64,000 nt of DNA from contig NZ_VLPK01000005.1 of the NCBI RefSeq assembly GCF_007558865.1, positions 1 through 64,000 of the forward strand, in the 5' to 3' direction. Below, piece after piece: positions 52,217 to 62,357 of this stretch (its first letter is position 1; each line of letters starts with the position of its first letter). This DNA comes from Mucilaginibacter corticis. Its GTDB lineage: Bacteria > Bacteroidota > Bacteroidia > Sphingobacteriales > Sphingobacteriaceae. The position numbers and the translations under genes are program-made. The notes beneath the pieces are model-generated. The model made no database searches and was not told the origin of the DNA. It saw nothing but the letters and a program-made list of their open reading frames with translations.

Positions 52217-53143
52217 ATGAAAATTATCGTAACCGGATCGTTAGGAAATATCAGCAAACCCCTGGCCGAAACATTGGTCGGCCGGGGTCATGATGTTACA
52301 GTAATAAGCAGCGATCCAAAGAAACAGGCAGCAATTGAAACTATCGGCGCAAAACCTGCCATCGGTTCTATCGCTGATGTGGATTTTTTGACCGATACTT
52401 TTAAAGGCGCTGATGCGGTTTATGCCATGATCCCGCTGAGCTTTACCGAACCCGACCTTGGCGACTACCTGCGCCGCATGGCACAGAATTATGCCAAAGC
52501 ATTGAAAGCGGCTAAGACCAAACGTACTGTAGTAATGAGCGGTTGGGCAGCAGACCTGATTAAAAGCGAAAACGTAGAAAACGAGTTTGATGACCTTGAT
52601 GCTTCAATAACCATTATGCGACCCGGATCGTTCTATACAAATTTTTATCAATCTATGGATCTGATCAAAGGCAATGGGCTGATAGGTAAGTTTCTGACGC
52701 TGCGTTATTCCGGGCTTTGGGCGTTGCTGACCGGGAAAACCGGCCTGCTAATGGGCAACTATGGCGGAGAAGACCGTATAGTTTTTGTATCACCCAAAGA
52801 TATTGCCGACGCGGTAGCAGAAGAGTTATTATTACAGCCTGAAAAAACGACCATCCGTTATGTTGGCAGTGAAGAAATGACCTGTAATGAAGCTGCCCGA
52901 ATCATAGGCACTGCTGTTGGAAAACCATGGCTAAAATGGATCCTTCTTTCGGATAAAGAAATGCTACAGGGATTAAAAATGGCTAAGGTACCCGAAAAGC
53001 TGGCAAAAACTTTAGTAGAAATGCAGGCTGCCATGCATGGCGGTAAGCCGTTGGAGAACTTTCATCGCAACAACCCAAAGATGGGGAAAGTTAAACTTGC
53101 CGATTTTACCAAAGAGTTTGCCGTTGCCTATCATCAAAAATAA
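52217..53143 (+). CDS. NmrA/NAD(P)H-binding atypical SDR
   Basis: 308 residues. N-terminal KIIVTGSLGNISKPLAETLV is the nucleotide-binding start of NmrA-type atypical SDRs, with Gly-rich TGSLGNI in place of TGATGxxG. RPGSFYTNFYQSMDLI and VSPKDIADAVAEELL are family-typical. No Tyr-xxx-Lys catalytic motif, so it may sense NADP(H) or reduce a small quinone-like substrate. Starts 3 bp after the previous gene and precedes the AraC regulator by 15 bp. Confidence 0.87.
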   Translation: MKIIVTGSLGNISKPLAETLVGRGHDVTVISSDPKKQAAIETIGAKPAIGSIADVDFLTDTFKGADAVYAMIPLSFTEPDLGDYLRRMAQNYAKALKAAKTKRTVVMSGWAADLIKSENVENEFDDLDASITIMRPGSFYTNFYQSMDLIKGNGLIGKFLTLRYSGLWALLTGKTGLLMGNYGGEDRIVFVSPKDIADAVAEELLLQPEKTTIRYVGSEEMTCNEAARIIGTAVGKPWLKWILLSDKEMLQGLKMAKVPEKLAKTLVEMQAAMHGGKPLENFHRNNPKMGKVKLADFTKEFAVAYHQK

Positions 53144-53158
53144 TTACCTTGTATCGCT

Positions 53159-54085
53159 ATGAATAGTTCGCAGCTTTTCCGTTTCAGCACCATTACCGAA
53201 TATCACCGGGCCGCGGGCCTGCCCAAACCGGCACACCCGCTGGTTAGTGTTGTACACATGGATGATGTTACCATGCCTATTGCCGAAATTCCGTTTAGCC
53301 TGATAGGTGACTTTTATTGGATCTCGCTTAAAAAAGCACAACATACCAAATTTAAATACGGGCAGCAGTCCGGCGATTTTGACGAAGGGGTACTGTTCTT
53401 TATGGCACCGGGGCAGGTATTCGGTATAGACAGCACCGTTGATATGGCTGATATGAAAAAGCCCGAAGGTTGGATGATCCTGATCCACCCGGATTTTTTA
53501 TGGAACACGCCGCTGGCAAAAACCATTAAACAATATGAGTTTTTTAGCTACTCGGTAAACGAGGCGCTATACCTGTCTGATAAGGAAGAAAATATGCTTA
53601 CCGCCATCGCACAAAATATCGAACAAGAATATCATGCTAATATCGACAGGTTCAGCCAAAGCGTGATCATTGCCCAACTTGAACTGCTGCTTACTTATTC
53701 AGAGCGGTTTTACCAGCGACAGTTCATAACCCGCAAAATTGCCAGCCATGAAATGCTTACACGATTGGAAGATTACCTGTCAAACTATTTCAAAAGTGGT
53801 GCCTTAGCTAAACAAGGATTACCCAGCGTAACAAATATTGCCGAAACTTTGAATATTTCGCCGGGCTATCTCAGCGGGCTATTAAAATCACTTACCGGCC
53901 AAAACACGCAACAACACCTGCACAATAAGCTCATTGAACTGGCTAAAGAAAAGCTGTCGACCACTAATCTTACCGTCAGCGAGATAGCTTATGAATTGGG
54001 CTTTGAACACTTACAATCGTTCAGCAAACTTTTCAAGACCAAGACCAGCCTGTCACCGATGGAATTCAGGCATTCGTTCAATTAG
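53159..54085 (+). CDS. AraC-family transcriptional regulator
   Basis: 308 residues. The N-terminal half is a cupin-like sensor (PFSLIGDFYWISLKKAQHTK, GVLFFMAPGQVFGID). The C-terminal 100 residues hold two helix-turn-helix motifs (VTNIAETLNISPGYLSGLLK; SEIAYELGFEHLQSFSKLFK) and the conserved TSLSPMEFR ending. It probably controls the preceding two oxidoreductases in the same run; inducer unknown. Ends before a shared terminator with convergent MarR. Confidence 0.92.
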   Translation: MNSSQLFRFSTITEYHRAAGLPKPAHPLVSVVHMDDVTMPIAEIPFSLIGDFYWISLKKAQHTKFKYGQQSGDFDEGVLFFMAPGQVFGIDSTVDMADMKKPEGWMILIHPDFLWNTPLAKTIKQYEFFSYSVNEALYLSDKEENMLTAIAQNIEQEYHANIDRFSQSVIIAQLELLLTYSERFYQRQFITRKIASHEMLTRLEDYLSNYFKSGALAKQGLPSVTNIAETLNISPGYLSGLLKSLTGQNTQQHLHNKLIELAKEKLSTTNLTVSEIAYELGFEHLQSFSKLFKTKTSLSPMEFRHSFN

Positions 54086-54095
54086 AAGCAAAGAA

Positions 54096-54123
54096 AAAGC
54101 CTCTCATTTTCATGAGAGGCTTT
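54096..54123. terminator. Bidirectional intrinsic terminator
   Basis: A perfect 12-bp stem AAAGCCTCTCAT with its complement at 54112-54123 around TTTC, with A/T flanks. Lies between the convergent AraC and MarR genes. Confidence 0.9.
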
Positions 54124-54132
54124 CGTATGATA

Positions 54133-54567
54133 CTATTCAGTAACCTTTTTGATAAGATTTTGCCTTATCGTTTCTGAAACTTCCAGGAAGACCTTTAATT
54201 TTTCTTCGCTGATACCTGTCTGTACCACATCATTAACTTGCTGAACTTTATTTTCAATGTAAGGAATAGCATTTAAAGCATTTGCCGACAGAGACACATA
54301 ATGTTGCCTCCTGTCCGCCGGGTTTACTTTGACTGTAACCAACTCATTTTGCTCAAGATAGAACACAATATTGGCCATTCTTGATTTGTCTATTTGCAGT
54401 AATTCTGCCAATTGATTTTGCGTAATTGGACTTACCTGTCGTGATAATATAAGCAAAACCTCAAAATGATGGCCCGTACTTATTTCAGATAGATCTTTGG
54501 AAATTTTCCTGTTATATAAAGTATCTATCTGCCGTAAATTCCTTAATATTAATTGAAAACTCTTCAT
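54133..54567 (-). CDS. MarR-family repressor of the efflux operon
   Basis: 144 residues. Winged helix visible: ISTGHHFEVLLILSRQVSPI, TQNQLAELLQIDKSRMANIV (recognition helix), LVTVKVNPADRRQHYVSLSA (wing). It lies 26 bp after the second RND pump gene on the same strand, so it is probably the last gene of the efflux operon and may be an autoregulatory repressor of it. Ligand unknown. Shares a terminator with the convergent AraC gene. Confidence 0.9.
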   Translation of the reverse strand: MKSFQLILRNLRQIDTLYNRKISKDLSEISTGHHFEVLLILSRQVSPITQNQLAELLQIDKSRMANIVFYLEQNELVTVKVNPADRRQHYVSLSANALNAIPYIENKVQQVNDVVQTGISEEKLKVFLEVSETIRQNLIKKVTE

Positions 54568-54593
54568 GCTTTTGGGGTATTTGGGGTATTATT

Positions 54594-57500
54594 CTATTTG
54601 TTTTTATTATGTTCTTTTTGGGCCATGGCGATATCATATTCCAGTTCGGGATCAATATTTTGTTCCTCGGCCTTTTTTGCTTTCTCCATTAATTCTTCGT
54701 GGTGATCTTGCAGATACTGAAGCAGTTTTTTACCATAAGACATCCGTGTAAACAAAACATAAAGTACCGGAACAATAAAGATCGAAATGGTTGATGAGGC
54801 TAACATGCCACCCAAGACGGTAATACCGATAGTATTTCTTGATTCTGCACCAGCACCAGTTGCCAATACCAATGGCAAAACGCCCAGGATAAATGCAAGC
54901 GAGGTCATGATGATAGGCCGCAAACGTAATTTAACCGCTTCAAGTGTTGATTTAACCAATTCTTCCCCCCTGTCAACCCTTATCTTGGCAAATTCAACTA
55001 TCAGGATAGCATTTTTAGCAGATAGGCCTATAAGCGTGATCAAACCTATTTGCGCGTATACGTTATTTGTAACGTTTGGCGCAGTGGTAAGCGCCAATAT
55101 AGCGCCAAAGGCACTTATAGGCACAGCCAGCATTACAGAGAAGGGAACAGACCAACTTTCATACAACGCCGCCAAAAACAGGAATACGAAGATGATAGAA
55201 AACATAAAGATGTAAATGGTTATAGAACCCGCCTTTATCTCTTCATAACTCAGCCCTGAAAATTCATAAGTGTATCCACGCGGCAAGGTTTTGGCTGCCA
55301 ATTCTTTTAAGGCTTCAATTGATTGCCCGCTGCTGTAGCCTTCAGGTATTGAGCCATCAACCTCTGCTGAACGGAATATGTTAAAGTGTGTGATTAAAGG
55401 TGCTGCTACAATCGGCTTATAACTGATGACCGCGCTTAATGGCAGCATCTGCCCTGCCGAGTTGTGCACGTAGTACTTATTCATATTTGAAATAAGTGCA
55501 CGGTAACTTGTATCTGCCTGTACAACAACATGGTATGTTCTGTTATATAAAGTAAAGTTGTTTACAAACAAACTACCCATATAAGCTTGCATGGTTGAGA
55601 ATACATCAGATATATTAATCCCGAGTTTCTCACATTTCTCCCTATCGACATTGAGCAGATAACTTGGCGTATGCGCCGAGAAATAGCTATAGGCAGACGA
55701 GGTTGCCGGTGTTTTTTTGGCAGCAGCAACAAACTTTTTCACTACTTTTTCGAACGCGTAAATATCATCTGTCGAGCTTCCCTGCTCTATTTGCATGCTA
55801 AAGCCTGCGGCCTGGCCTATACCACGTATCGGCGGCGGCTGTGCTACCACGACGTTGGCATTTTTAATACCTGCTTTAGCTATCTTTTGCTTTAGTACGT
55901 TCATGAGTCCGGCAGCCCGGGTATCTTTGGTGGTACGGTCATCCCATGGCGTCAGCATGCAAAACATGGATCCGTTATTTGAGTTAGCACCACCATTCAA
56001 TATATTAAAGCCTGATATGGCTGTGTAATGTAAGATACCCTTTGTTGAGGCTACAATTTTCATCAGCTTGGTCATCAGGTTTACTGATTGAGTGGTTGAT
56101 GAAGCCTCTGGCAATTGATAAGTAATGTACAAACGGCCACCATCTTCGGCAGGCACAAAGCCCGATGGCTTGGCCTGGAATAGCAGGTAAGCTCCCACAC
56201 AAATACACACTAACAAAATGACAATATATCGGGCGCCTTTTATACTGCGATGTACGCCATTGGTGTATTTATTTGTTGTTTTTTCAAAAATGCGGTTAAA
56301 CCAATTGAAGAATTTATCTAGCCAGTTTGATTTGGCAGTTACTTTGGCGGTTGGCTTTAAAAGCAAGGTACACAGTGCCGGTGTTAAAGACAATGCTATA
56401 AATGCCGATAACACCACTGATATTGCTATGGTTATAGCAAATTGCTGATACAAACGGCCCACAATGCCCGGAATAAAACCCACCGGAACAAACACAGATG
56501 CCAGGATCAATGCGATGGCCACTACCGGCGCAGAAATCTCTTTCATGGCATGGTAAGTAGCTTCCTTGGCAGACATTCCTTTTTCATCAATATAATGCTG
56601 TACGGCCTCCACTACGATAATGGCATCGTCCACAACAATACCAATAGCCAGTACAAAGCCAAACATGGTTAAAGTATTGATAGTAAAGCCTAACGGAATA
56701 AAAAAGCAGAAAGTTGCCAAAATTGATACCGGGATAGCTAAGATGGGGATGATGGTAGAGCGCCAGTTTTGAAGAAACAAGAAAACTACCACTGCTACCA
56801 GTCCTAACGCCTTAAGTAAAGTGCCTATAACCTCATCCATCGAAACCTTTATGATGGTAATTGACTCGAAAGGCACTACGTAATCGACATCTGCAGGGAA
56901 TGTTTTTTTCAATTTATTAAGCGCGGCATAAACGTTTTTAGCGGTCTGCAAAGCGTTGCTGCCCGGCGATTGGTAGATCTGTAACGTAGATGCTCTGTTA
57001 CCGTCAATAAACGCGTTACTTGAAAAAGTGAATTTGCCCAGTTCAACCCTGGCTACATCCTTTAAGTAAACCAGTTGTCCGGTTCCCGGAATAGATTTTA
57101 TGATGATCTTTTCATAGTCGGATGCTTTGTTCAACATCCCCTTCACCAATATACCGGTTTCCGAAGTCTGGGTTGATTGTTGCGGTGGCGCCCCTACTGA
57201 ACCTGCGGCTACATATACGTTTTGAGCAGTTAAGGCTGCGGTAACGTCAGCAGGTGTCAAACTGTATGAAGCCATCTTGTCCGGGTTCATCCAGATCCGC
57301 ATCGCAAAATTATCGGTACGCGCGCTCACATCGCCGACACCGGGTACACGCAGTATGGCGTCTTCAATAAATGTATTGGTGTAGTTATCTAAAAAGGTAA
57401 TGTTATGCGTGCGCTTTGGCGAATAGATCCCTACCAACATGAGCTGATCAGGATTACTGGCCCGTACCGTCAAACCTAATTTACTTACCACCGATGGTAA

Positions 57501-57854
57501 TGAAGGTGCTGCAATGCCTACCCGGTTTTGTACGTTAAGCGCTGCTATTTGTACGTTAGTACCAATTTTAAATGTAACCCTGATACCCATGCCGCCGCTA
57601 TTGGTGTTGGTGCTCGTCATGTATTCCATGCCGGGTGTACCATTTACCTGTTCTTCTATGGGGGTTGCAACCGTTTGTTCAACTGTTTGTGCATCAGCGC
57701 CAGTGTAAGAACCGTTTACCGATACGCTGGGTGGCGATATATTGGGATATTGATCTACGGCCAGGTTAAACAAACAAACAATACCTGAGATAGATAACAC
57801 CACAGATATTACAATTGCAGTAACAGGCCTCTTTATAAATGTATTTGCAATCAT
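54594..57854 (-). CDS. RND multidrug efflux permease (second copy)
   Basis: 1086 residues, AcrB/MdtB-like inner-membrane pump with 12 TM helices and two large periplasmic loops. Intact proton-relay residues: the DD pair in FVLAIGIVVDDAIIVVEAVQ, the lysine in LSAKNAILIVEFAK and the arginine in LRLRPIIMTSLAFILG. The N-terminus MIANTFIKRPVTAIVISVVL is that of the HAE1 type. A C-terminal tail of about 40 residues (QDHHEELMEKAKKAEEQNID) is shared with the neighbour copy. It is 6 bp from the other RND gene; together they may form a heteromeric pump like MdtBC. Confidence 0.93.
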   Translation of the reverse strand: MIANTFIKRPVTAIVISVVLSISGIVCLFNLAVDQYPNISPPSVSVNGSYTGADAQTVEQTVATPIEEQVNGTPGMEYMTSTNTNSGGMGIRVTFKIGTNVQIAALNVQNRVGIAAPSLPSVVSKLGLTVRASNPDQLMLVGIYSPKRTHNITFLDNYTNTFIEDAILRVPGVGDVSARTDNFAMRIWMNPDKMASYSLTPADVTAALTAQNVYVAAGSVGAPPQQSTQTSETGILVKGMLNKASDYEKIIIKSIPGTGQLVYLKDVARVELGKFTFSSNAFIDGNRASTLQIYQSPGSNALQTAKNVYAALNKLKKTFPADVDYVVPFESITIIKVSMDEVIGTLLKALGLVAVVVFLFLQNWRSTIIPILAIPVSILATFCFFIPLGFTINTLTMFGFVLAIGIVVDDAIIVVEAVQHYIDEKGMSAKEATYHAMKEISAPVVAIALILASVFVPVGFIPGIVGRLYQQFAITIAISVVLSAFIALSLTPALCTLLLKPTAKVTAKSNWLDKFFNWFNRIFEKTTNKYTNGVHRSIKGARYIVILLVCICVGAYLLFQAKPSGFVPAEDGGRLYITYQLPEASSTTQSVNLMTKLMKIVASTKGILHYTAISGFNILNGGANSNNGSMFCMLTPWDDRTTKDTRAAGLMNVLKQKIAKAGIKNANVVVAQPPPIRGIGQAAGFSMQIEQGSSTDDIYAFEKVVKKFVAAAKKTPATSSAYSYFSAHTPSYLLNVDREKCEKLGINISDVFSTMQAYMGSLFVNNFTLYNRTYHVVVQADTSYRALISNMNKYYVHNSAGQMLPLSAVISYKPIVAAPLITHFNIFRSAEVDGSIPEGYSSGQSIEALKELAAKTLPRGYTYEFSGLSYEEIKAGSITIYIFMFSIIFVFLFLAALYESWSVPFSVMLAVPISAFGAILALTTAPNVTNNVYAQIGLITLIGLSAKNAILIVEFAKIRVDRGEELVKSTLEAVKLRLRPIIMTSLAFILGVLPLVLATGAGAESRNTIGITVLGGMLASSTISIFIVPVLYVLFTRMSYGKKLLQYLQDHHEELMEKAKKAEEQNIDPELEYDIAMAQKEHNKNK

Positions 57855-57860
57855 CCTGGG

Positions 57861-60800
57861 TTAGCTTTTACTGAGTTCGCGAGATTTTTCAATCTCATAT
57901 TCCAATTCCGGATCGATGTTTTGCGCCTCTACCTTTTTGGCTTTTTCCTGTAGATTTTCGCGGTGTGCGCGTAAATAGGCCAGCTTTTCTTTACCATAAG
58001 AGAAACGGGTGATGACAACGAACAATACAGGTACAATAAATATGGCCAAAGTTGATGCCGCCAGCATCCCTCCCAACACCGTGTAACCAATTGTACGTCG
58101 GGCTACTGCACCCGCACCTGTTGCCAGCACCAAGGGTAATACACCCAAAATAAACGCAAGCGAGGTCATAATAATTGGCCGTAAACGTAAACTCACCGCT
58201 TCAAGCGTAGATTTGATCAGTTCCTCGCCCATGTCAACTCTCACTTTGGCAAACTCTACTATCAGGATGGCGTTTTTAGCAGCCAGACCAATCAGGGTGA
58301 TCAAACCAATTTGCGCATATACGTTATTAGTCAACGACGGTACAACCAGCAATGCCAATATAGCCCCCATTGCCCCTACAGGCACAGCTAACAATACTGA
58401 AAATGGTACCGACCAGCTTTCATAAAGCGCCGCCAAAAAGAGGAAAACGAAGGTGATGGAGAACATGAAAATATAAATGGTGGTTGATCCCGCCTTGATC
58501 TCTTCATAACTTAAGCCTGAAAATTCAAACTCGTAACCCGCAGGTAAGGTCTTTTTCGCCAGTTCCTGCATGGCGTCAATTGCCTCGCCACTACTATACC
58601 CTTCTGCGGCAGAACCATCGACCTCGGCCGTACGGAAGATGTTAAAATGTGAGATCAGCGGTGGCGCGTCAACCGGTTTATAACTGATCAGCGTACCCAG
58701 CGGCACCATGGTACCTGCCGAATTACGGACGTAATACTTGTCCATGTTCGATACCACTTTCCTGTATGCCGTATCCGCCTGAACAACAACGTGAAACGTG
58801 CGGTTATATGTAGTGAAATCATTAATATACAAACTACCCATATAAGCCTGTATCGTTGTAAAAACATCAGAGACATTTACACCCAGCTTTTCGCATTTTT
58901 CCCTGTCTACCGTTAAACTGTAGTTTGGCGTATGTGATGTGTAAAAGCTGAAAGCCTTGGTAATAACAGGGTTTTTATTGGCTTGCGCCACAAAGTTATT
59001 TACCACTCGCTCAAACGCCTGCAGGTTATCGCTGGTGCTGCGTTGCTCTATTTGCATACTGAAACCAACGGTAGTACCTATTCCCGGTAATGGCGATGGC
59101 TGTATCACTTCGACATTAGCATCTCTAATGCCCGCATCGGCAATTCTTTTCTGTAATTCGCCGATAATGCCGGGCACTTGTTCAGTTTCCCTACTTCGTT
59201 CGTCCCAGGGAGCCAATTGGCAATATATAGTACCGTTATTGGAGTTGCTGGCATTGGTCACCACATTCAACCCGGATAGTGCTGCATAATGAGCCACTCC
59301 GGGCGTTGATCCGATCACTTTCATCAGTTGGGACATTACCTCGACAGAACGTCCTGTAGATGACGCAGGTGGCAACTGGAACGTTACGTATAAGTTACCA
59401 TCATCTTCCGACGGAATAAAACCTGACGGTTTTCGCTGGAACATAAAATAGGTTCCTACACAAATACATACCAGGATAATGATAACAAGGCGCGATGCTT
59501 TAATGCATTTCTTTACACCCTCTGTATAGCCTTGGGTAATACGTTCAAACCAGGCATTAAACTTAAAGAACAATTTATCTATGCCTTTAGCTTTTTTATC
59601 AATATGCGATGGTTTTAGTAACAACGTACATAATGCAGGGGTTAATGACAAAGCGATAAAGGCCGATATAATAACAGAAATTGCAATGGTAATAGCGAAT
59701 TGCTGATATAAACGGCCAATTATACCAGGAATAAAGCCTACAGGAACAAATACCGCCGCAAGGATCAGCGCTATAGCAACTACCGGCGCAGAGATATCTT
59801 TCATGGCCGTGTAAGTAGCCTCTTTGGCTGACATACCTTTTTCGTCAATGTAGTGCTGCACCGCTTCTACCACAATAATAGCATCATCCACAACGATACC
59901 AATGGCAAGCACAAAACCAAACATGGTTAGCGTGTTAATAGTAAAGCCTAACGGGATAAAGAAACAGAACGTACCAAAAATTGATACCGGGATAGCCAAA
60001 ACAGGTATTAAGGTAGAGCGCCAGTTTTGCAGGAACAGAAAAACCACAACAGCAACTAAACCCAAGGTTTTCAGCAGCGTACCAACAACATCCTGCATGG
60101 AAACCTTAACTACCGTAACCGATTCAAACGGCACACGATATTCTACATCCGAAGGGAATGTTTGCTTTAATTTAGTGAGCGCTGCATACACGCCATTAGC
60201 GGTTTCGAGCGCGTTACTGCCCGGTGCCTGGTAAATTTGCAGGTATGATGCCCTATGCCCGTCAACAAATGAATTACTTGAAAAGGTGAATTTACCCAAC
60301 TCAACACGGGCAACATCTTTCAGGTAAACCAATTGGCCCGTTGCCGGGATAGTTTTAACAATTACTTTCTCAAACTCGGATACCTTGCTTAAACGACCGT
60401 TCACTAATATACCCAACTCATAGGTTTGTGTTGAAGCCTGCGGAGGTACGCCTGCCGTACCGGCGGCTACCTGCACGTTTTGCGCGTTAAGCGCGGCGAT
60501 AACGTCTGCCGGCGTTAAACTGTAGGCGGCCATTTTATCCGGGTTCATCCAGATCCGCATACTAAAATCATCAGTAAAGCGGTTTATACTGCCTACACCC
60601 GGTACGCGCAATAAGGCATCCTGGATAAATATATTGGTGTAGTTATCTAAAAAAGTAACGTTGTGTGTACCTTTTGGCGCATAAATGGCAACCATCATCA
60701 GCATACTTGGGTTTACGGCACGTACTGTTAGACCCAATCGGCTAACTACTGCCGGTAAAAGTGGCGTGGCAATACTAACCCGGTTTTGCACGTCAAGTGC

Positions 60801-61112
60801 CGCGACATCAATGTCCGTACCTGTTTTAAAGGTAACGTTCATAGTCATCTGCCCGTTATTGGTACTGTTGCTCTGCATATATTCCATGCCTGGCGTTCCG
60901 TTTACCTGCTCTTCAATAGGCGTAGCGACGGTTTGTTCTACCGTTTGCGCGTCGGCACCGGTAAACTGCCCGTTAACCTGTACAATTGGCGGGGTAATAT
61001 CGGGGTATTGATCTATCGGCAGCAGTAATATACTTACCGTGCCGGTAATGATCAGTACTATGGATATTACTATGGCCGTTACAGGTCTTTTTATAAATGT
61101 ATTAGCGATCAT
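57861..61112 (-). CDS. RND multidrug efflux permease (first copy)
   Basis: 1083 residues, closely related to the next gene throughout (MIANTFIKRPVTAIVISIVL; ADAQTVEQTVATPIEEQVNG). Relay residues are present (FVLAIGIVVDDAIIVVEAVQ, LAAKNAILIVEFAK, LRLRPIIMTSLAFILG). It differs from the second copy in the porter and docking loops, as expected if the two pair in one trimer or take different substrates. Downstream of the adaptor by 41 bp and upstream of the second pump by 6 bp. Confidence 0.93.
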   Translation of the reverse strand: MIANTFIKRPVTAIVISIVLIITGTVSILLLPIDQYPDITPPIVQVNGQFTGADAQTVEQTVATPIEEQVNGTPGMEYMQSNSTNNGQMTMNVTFKTGTDIDVAALDVQNRVSIATPLLPAVVSRLGLTVRAVNPSMLMMVAIYAPKGTHNVTFLDNYTNIFIQDALLRVPGVGSINRFTDDFSMRIWMNPDKMAAYSLTPADVIAALNAQNVQVAAGTAGVPPQASTQTYELGILVNGRLSKVSEFEKVIVKTIPATGQLVYLKDVARVELGKFTFSSNSFVDGHRASYLQIYQAPGSNALETANGVYAALTKLKQTFPSDVEYRVPFESVTVVKVSMQDVVGTLLKTLGLVAVVVFLFLQNWRSTLIPVLAIPVSIFGTFCFFIPLGFTINTLTMFGFVLAIGIVVDDAIIVVEAVQHYIDEKGMSAKEATYTAMKDISAPVVAIALILAAVFVPVGFIPGIIGRLYQQFAITIAISVIISAFIALSLTPALCTLLLKPSHIDKKAKGIDKLFFKFNAWFERITQGYTEGVKKCIKASRLVIIILVCICVGTYFMFQRKPSGFIPSEDDGNLYVTFQLPPASSTGRSVEVMSQLMKVIGSTPGVAHYAALSGLNVVTNASNSNNGTIYCQLAPWDERSRETEQVPGIIGELQKRIADAGIRDANVEVIQPSPLPGIGTTVGFSMQIEQRSTSDNLQAFERVVNNFVAQANKNPVITKAFSFYTSHTPNYSLTVDREKCEKLGVNVSDVFTTIQAYMGSLYINDFTTYNRTFHVVVQADTAYRKVVSNMDKYYVRNSAGTMVPLGTLISYKPVDAPPLISHFNIFRTAEVDGSAAEGYSSGEAIDAMQELAKKTLPAGYEFEFSGLSYEEIKAGSTTIYIFMFSITFVFLFLAALYESWSVPFSVLLAVPVGAMGAILALLVVPSLTNNVYAQIGLITLIGLAAKNAILIVEFAKVRVDMGEELIKSTLEAVSLRLRPIIMTSLAFILGVLPLVLATGAGAVARRTIGYTVLGGMLAASTLAIFIVPVLFVVITRFSYGKEKLAYLRAHRENLQEKAKKVEAQNIDPELEYEIEKSRELSKS

Positions 61113-61153
61113 GTTAAATTCTTCGTCTAAGTAAAATGTTGGTAGTAATAAAG

Positions 61154-62338
61154 TTAGTGACCACCCTTACCGCCTGCCGATGGACCGACTTTGTTGGCAG
61201 TAGTAATTTCTGATCCGTCATGCAATAACTGCACACCGTCAACCACAATACGTTCGCCGCTATTTATACCACTTTTTATGATCATGTTAGCACCTATTGT
61301 CTGCCCCACCTGCACCTTCTTTTCTACGGCAACTAACTTTTTGATCTTGTTCTTTACCGAGTCGGCACCAGCTTTTGGGTTGTTCATCATGGTATCCTTT
61401 GCTGTGTATATAAAGTATTCGCCCATTTGCTCAACCACTGCTTTACCCGGCACCAATAATTGCGGACCTTTCTCCTGGCTATGCACTCGTACCACGCAAC
61501 TCATACCTACCCTTAGCATTCCTTTTGGATTAGGGAAAACCAACCTGATGGTAATGGCACCGGTCTGTGAATTAACAGCTCTGTCAATCACAGATATTTT
61601 ACCGTTAACGGGATATAGGGAATTATCAGACAAAAGGATAGTAAATAATGAGTCTGCGGTTTGGTGTTTTTGCTCTTGTAATTTTTCAAAGCGCGGCAAT
61701 TGTTTTTCATTGATCACGAAATCGACTGCCATCGGGTCGTCTGTCGATATAGTGTTCAACACGGTGCTGTTGGCTGTAACTACATTACCTAATTTTACCT
61801 GGCTAAACCCTATAGTACCGTCAAATGGTGCATAAACAACTGCGTAACCTAAATTGGTTTTAGCGGTTTTAACAGCCTGATCTGATGATTTTACCTGGCT
61901 CTTCGCGTTGTCTAACGTAATAACGGCATGGTCATAAAGCTGCTTGGCCACCGCGTTATATTTGTTTAAATATTCATAACGGTCTGCATCTTGTTGGGCC
62001 TGTGTAAGTGTTCCTTTGGCTACGTCCCTATTTGCAACTGCGGCATCATAACTATCCTGGTAGATCTTTTTATCTATTTCATATAGTTTCTGTCCTTTTT
62101 TTACATGGGTACCTTCAACAAAAAATATCCCTGTTACCGCGCCCTGTACTTGTGGTAATAAAGTAACCTGACTTAAAGCTGCGGTGGTTGACGGGTATGT
62201 ATCATAATACAAAACCGGCTTTGCATTAACCTTGAATAAGTTAACGGGTATTTCATTACTAACGGGCGGCTGCTTTTTTTTACATGCCGAAAAAATAAGC
62301 ACACTTATAAAAACGGTGTTTAATATTACTCTGTTCAT
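61154..62338 (-). CDS. Membrane-fusion (periplasmic adaptor) lipoprotein
   Basis: 394 residues with lipobox (LIFSAC, C19). HlyD/AcrA-type adaptor: barrel-sandwich hybrid halves (TLLPQVQGAVTGIFFVEGTH at about 57-76 and VYAPFDGTIGFSQVKLGNVV near 170-190), alpha-hairpin between (QQDADRYEYLNKYNAVAKQL), then beta-barrel and membrane-proximal domain. The His/Gly-rich end (GPSAGGKGGH) may bind metal but is short. Links the TolC-like channel to the RND pumps in the same operon. Confidence 0.93.
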   Translation of the reverse strand: MNRVILNTVFISVLIFSACKKKQPPVSNEIPVNLFKVNAKPVLYYDTYPSTTAALSQVTLLPQVQGAVTGIFFVEGTHVKKGQKLYEIDKKIYQDSYDAAVANRDVAKGTLTQAQQDADRYEYLNKYNAVAKQLYDHAVITLDNAKSQVKSSDQAVKTAKTNLGYAVVYAPFDGTIGFSQVKLGNVVTANSTVLNTISTDDPMAVDFVINEKQLPRFEKLQEQKHQTADSLFTILLSDNSLYPVNGKISVIDRAVNSQTGAITIRLVFPNPKGMLRVGMSCVVRVHSQEKGPQLLVPGKAVVEQMGEYFIYTAKDTMMNNPKAGADSVKNKIKKLVAVEKKVQVGQTIGANMIIKSGINSGERIVVDGVQLLHDGSEITTANKVGPSAGGKGGH

Positions 62339-62357
62339 TGAGTTTGTGTTTAAGGTA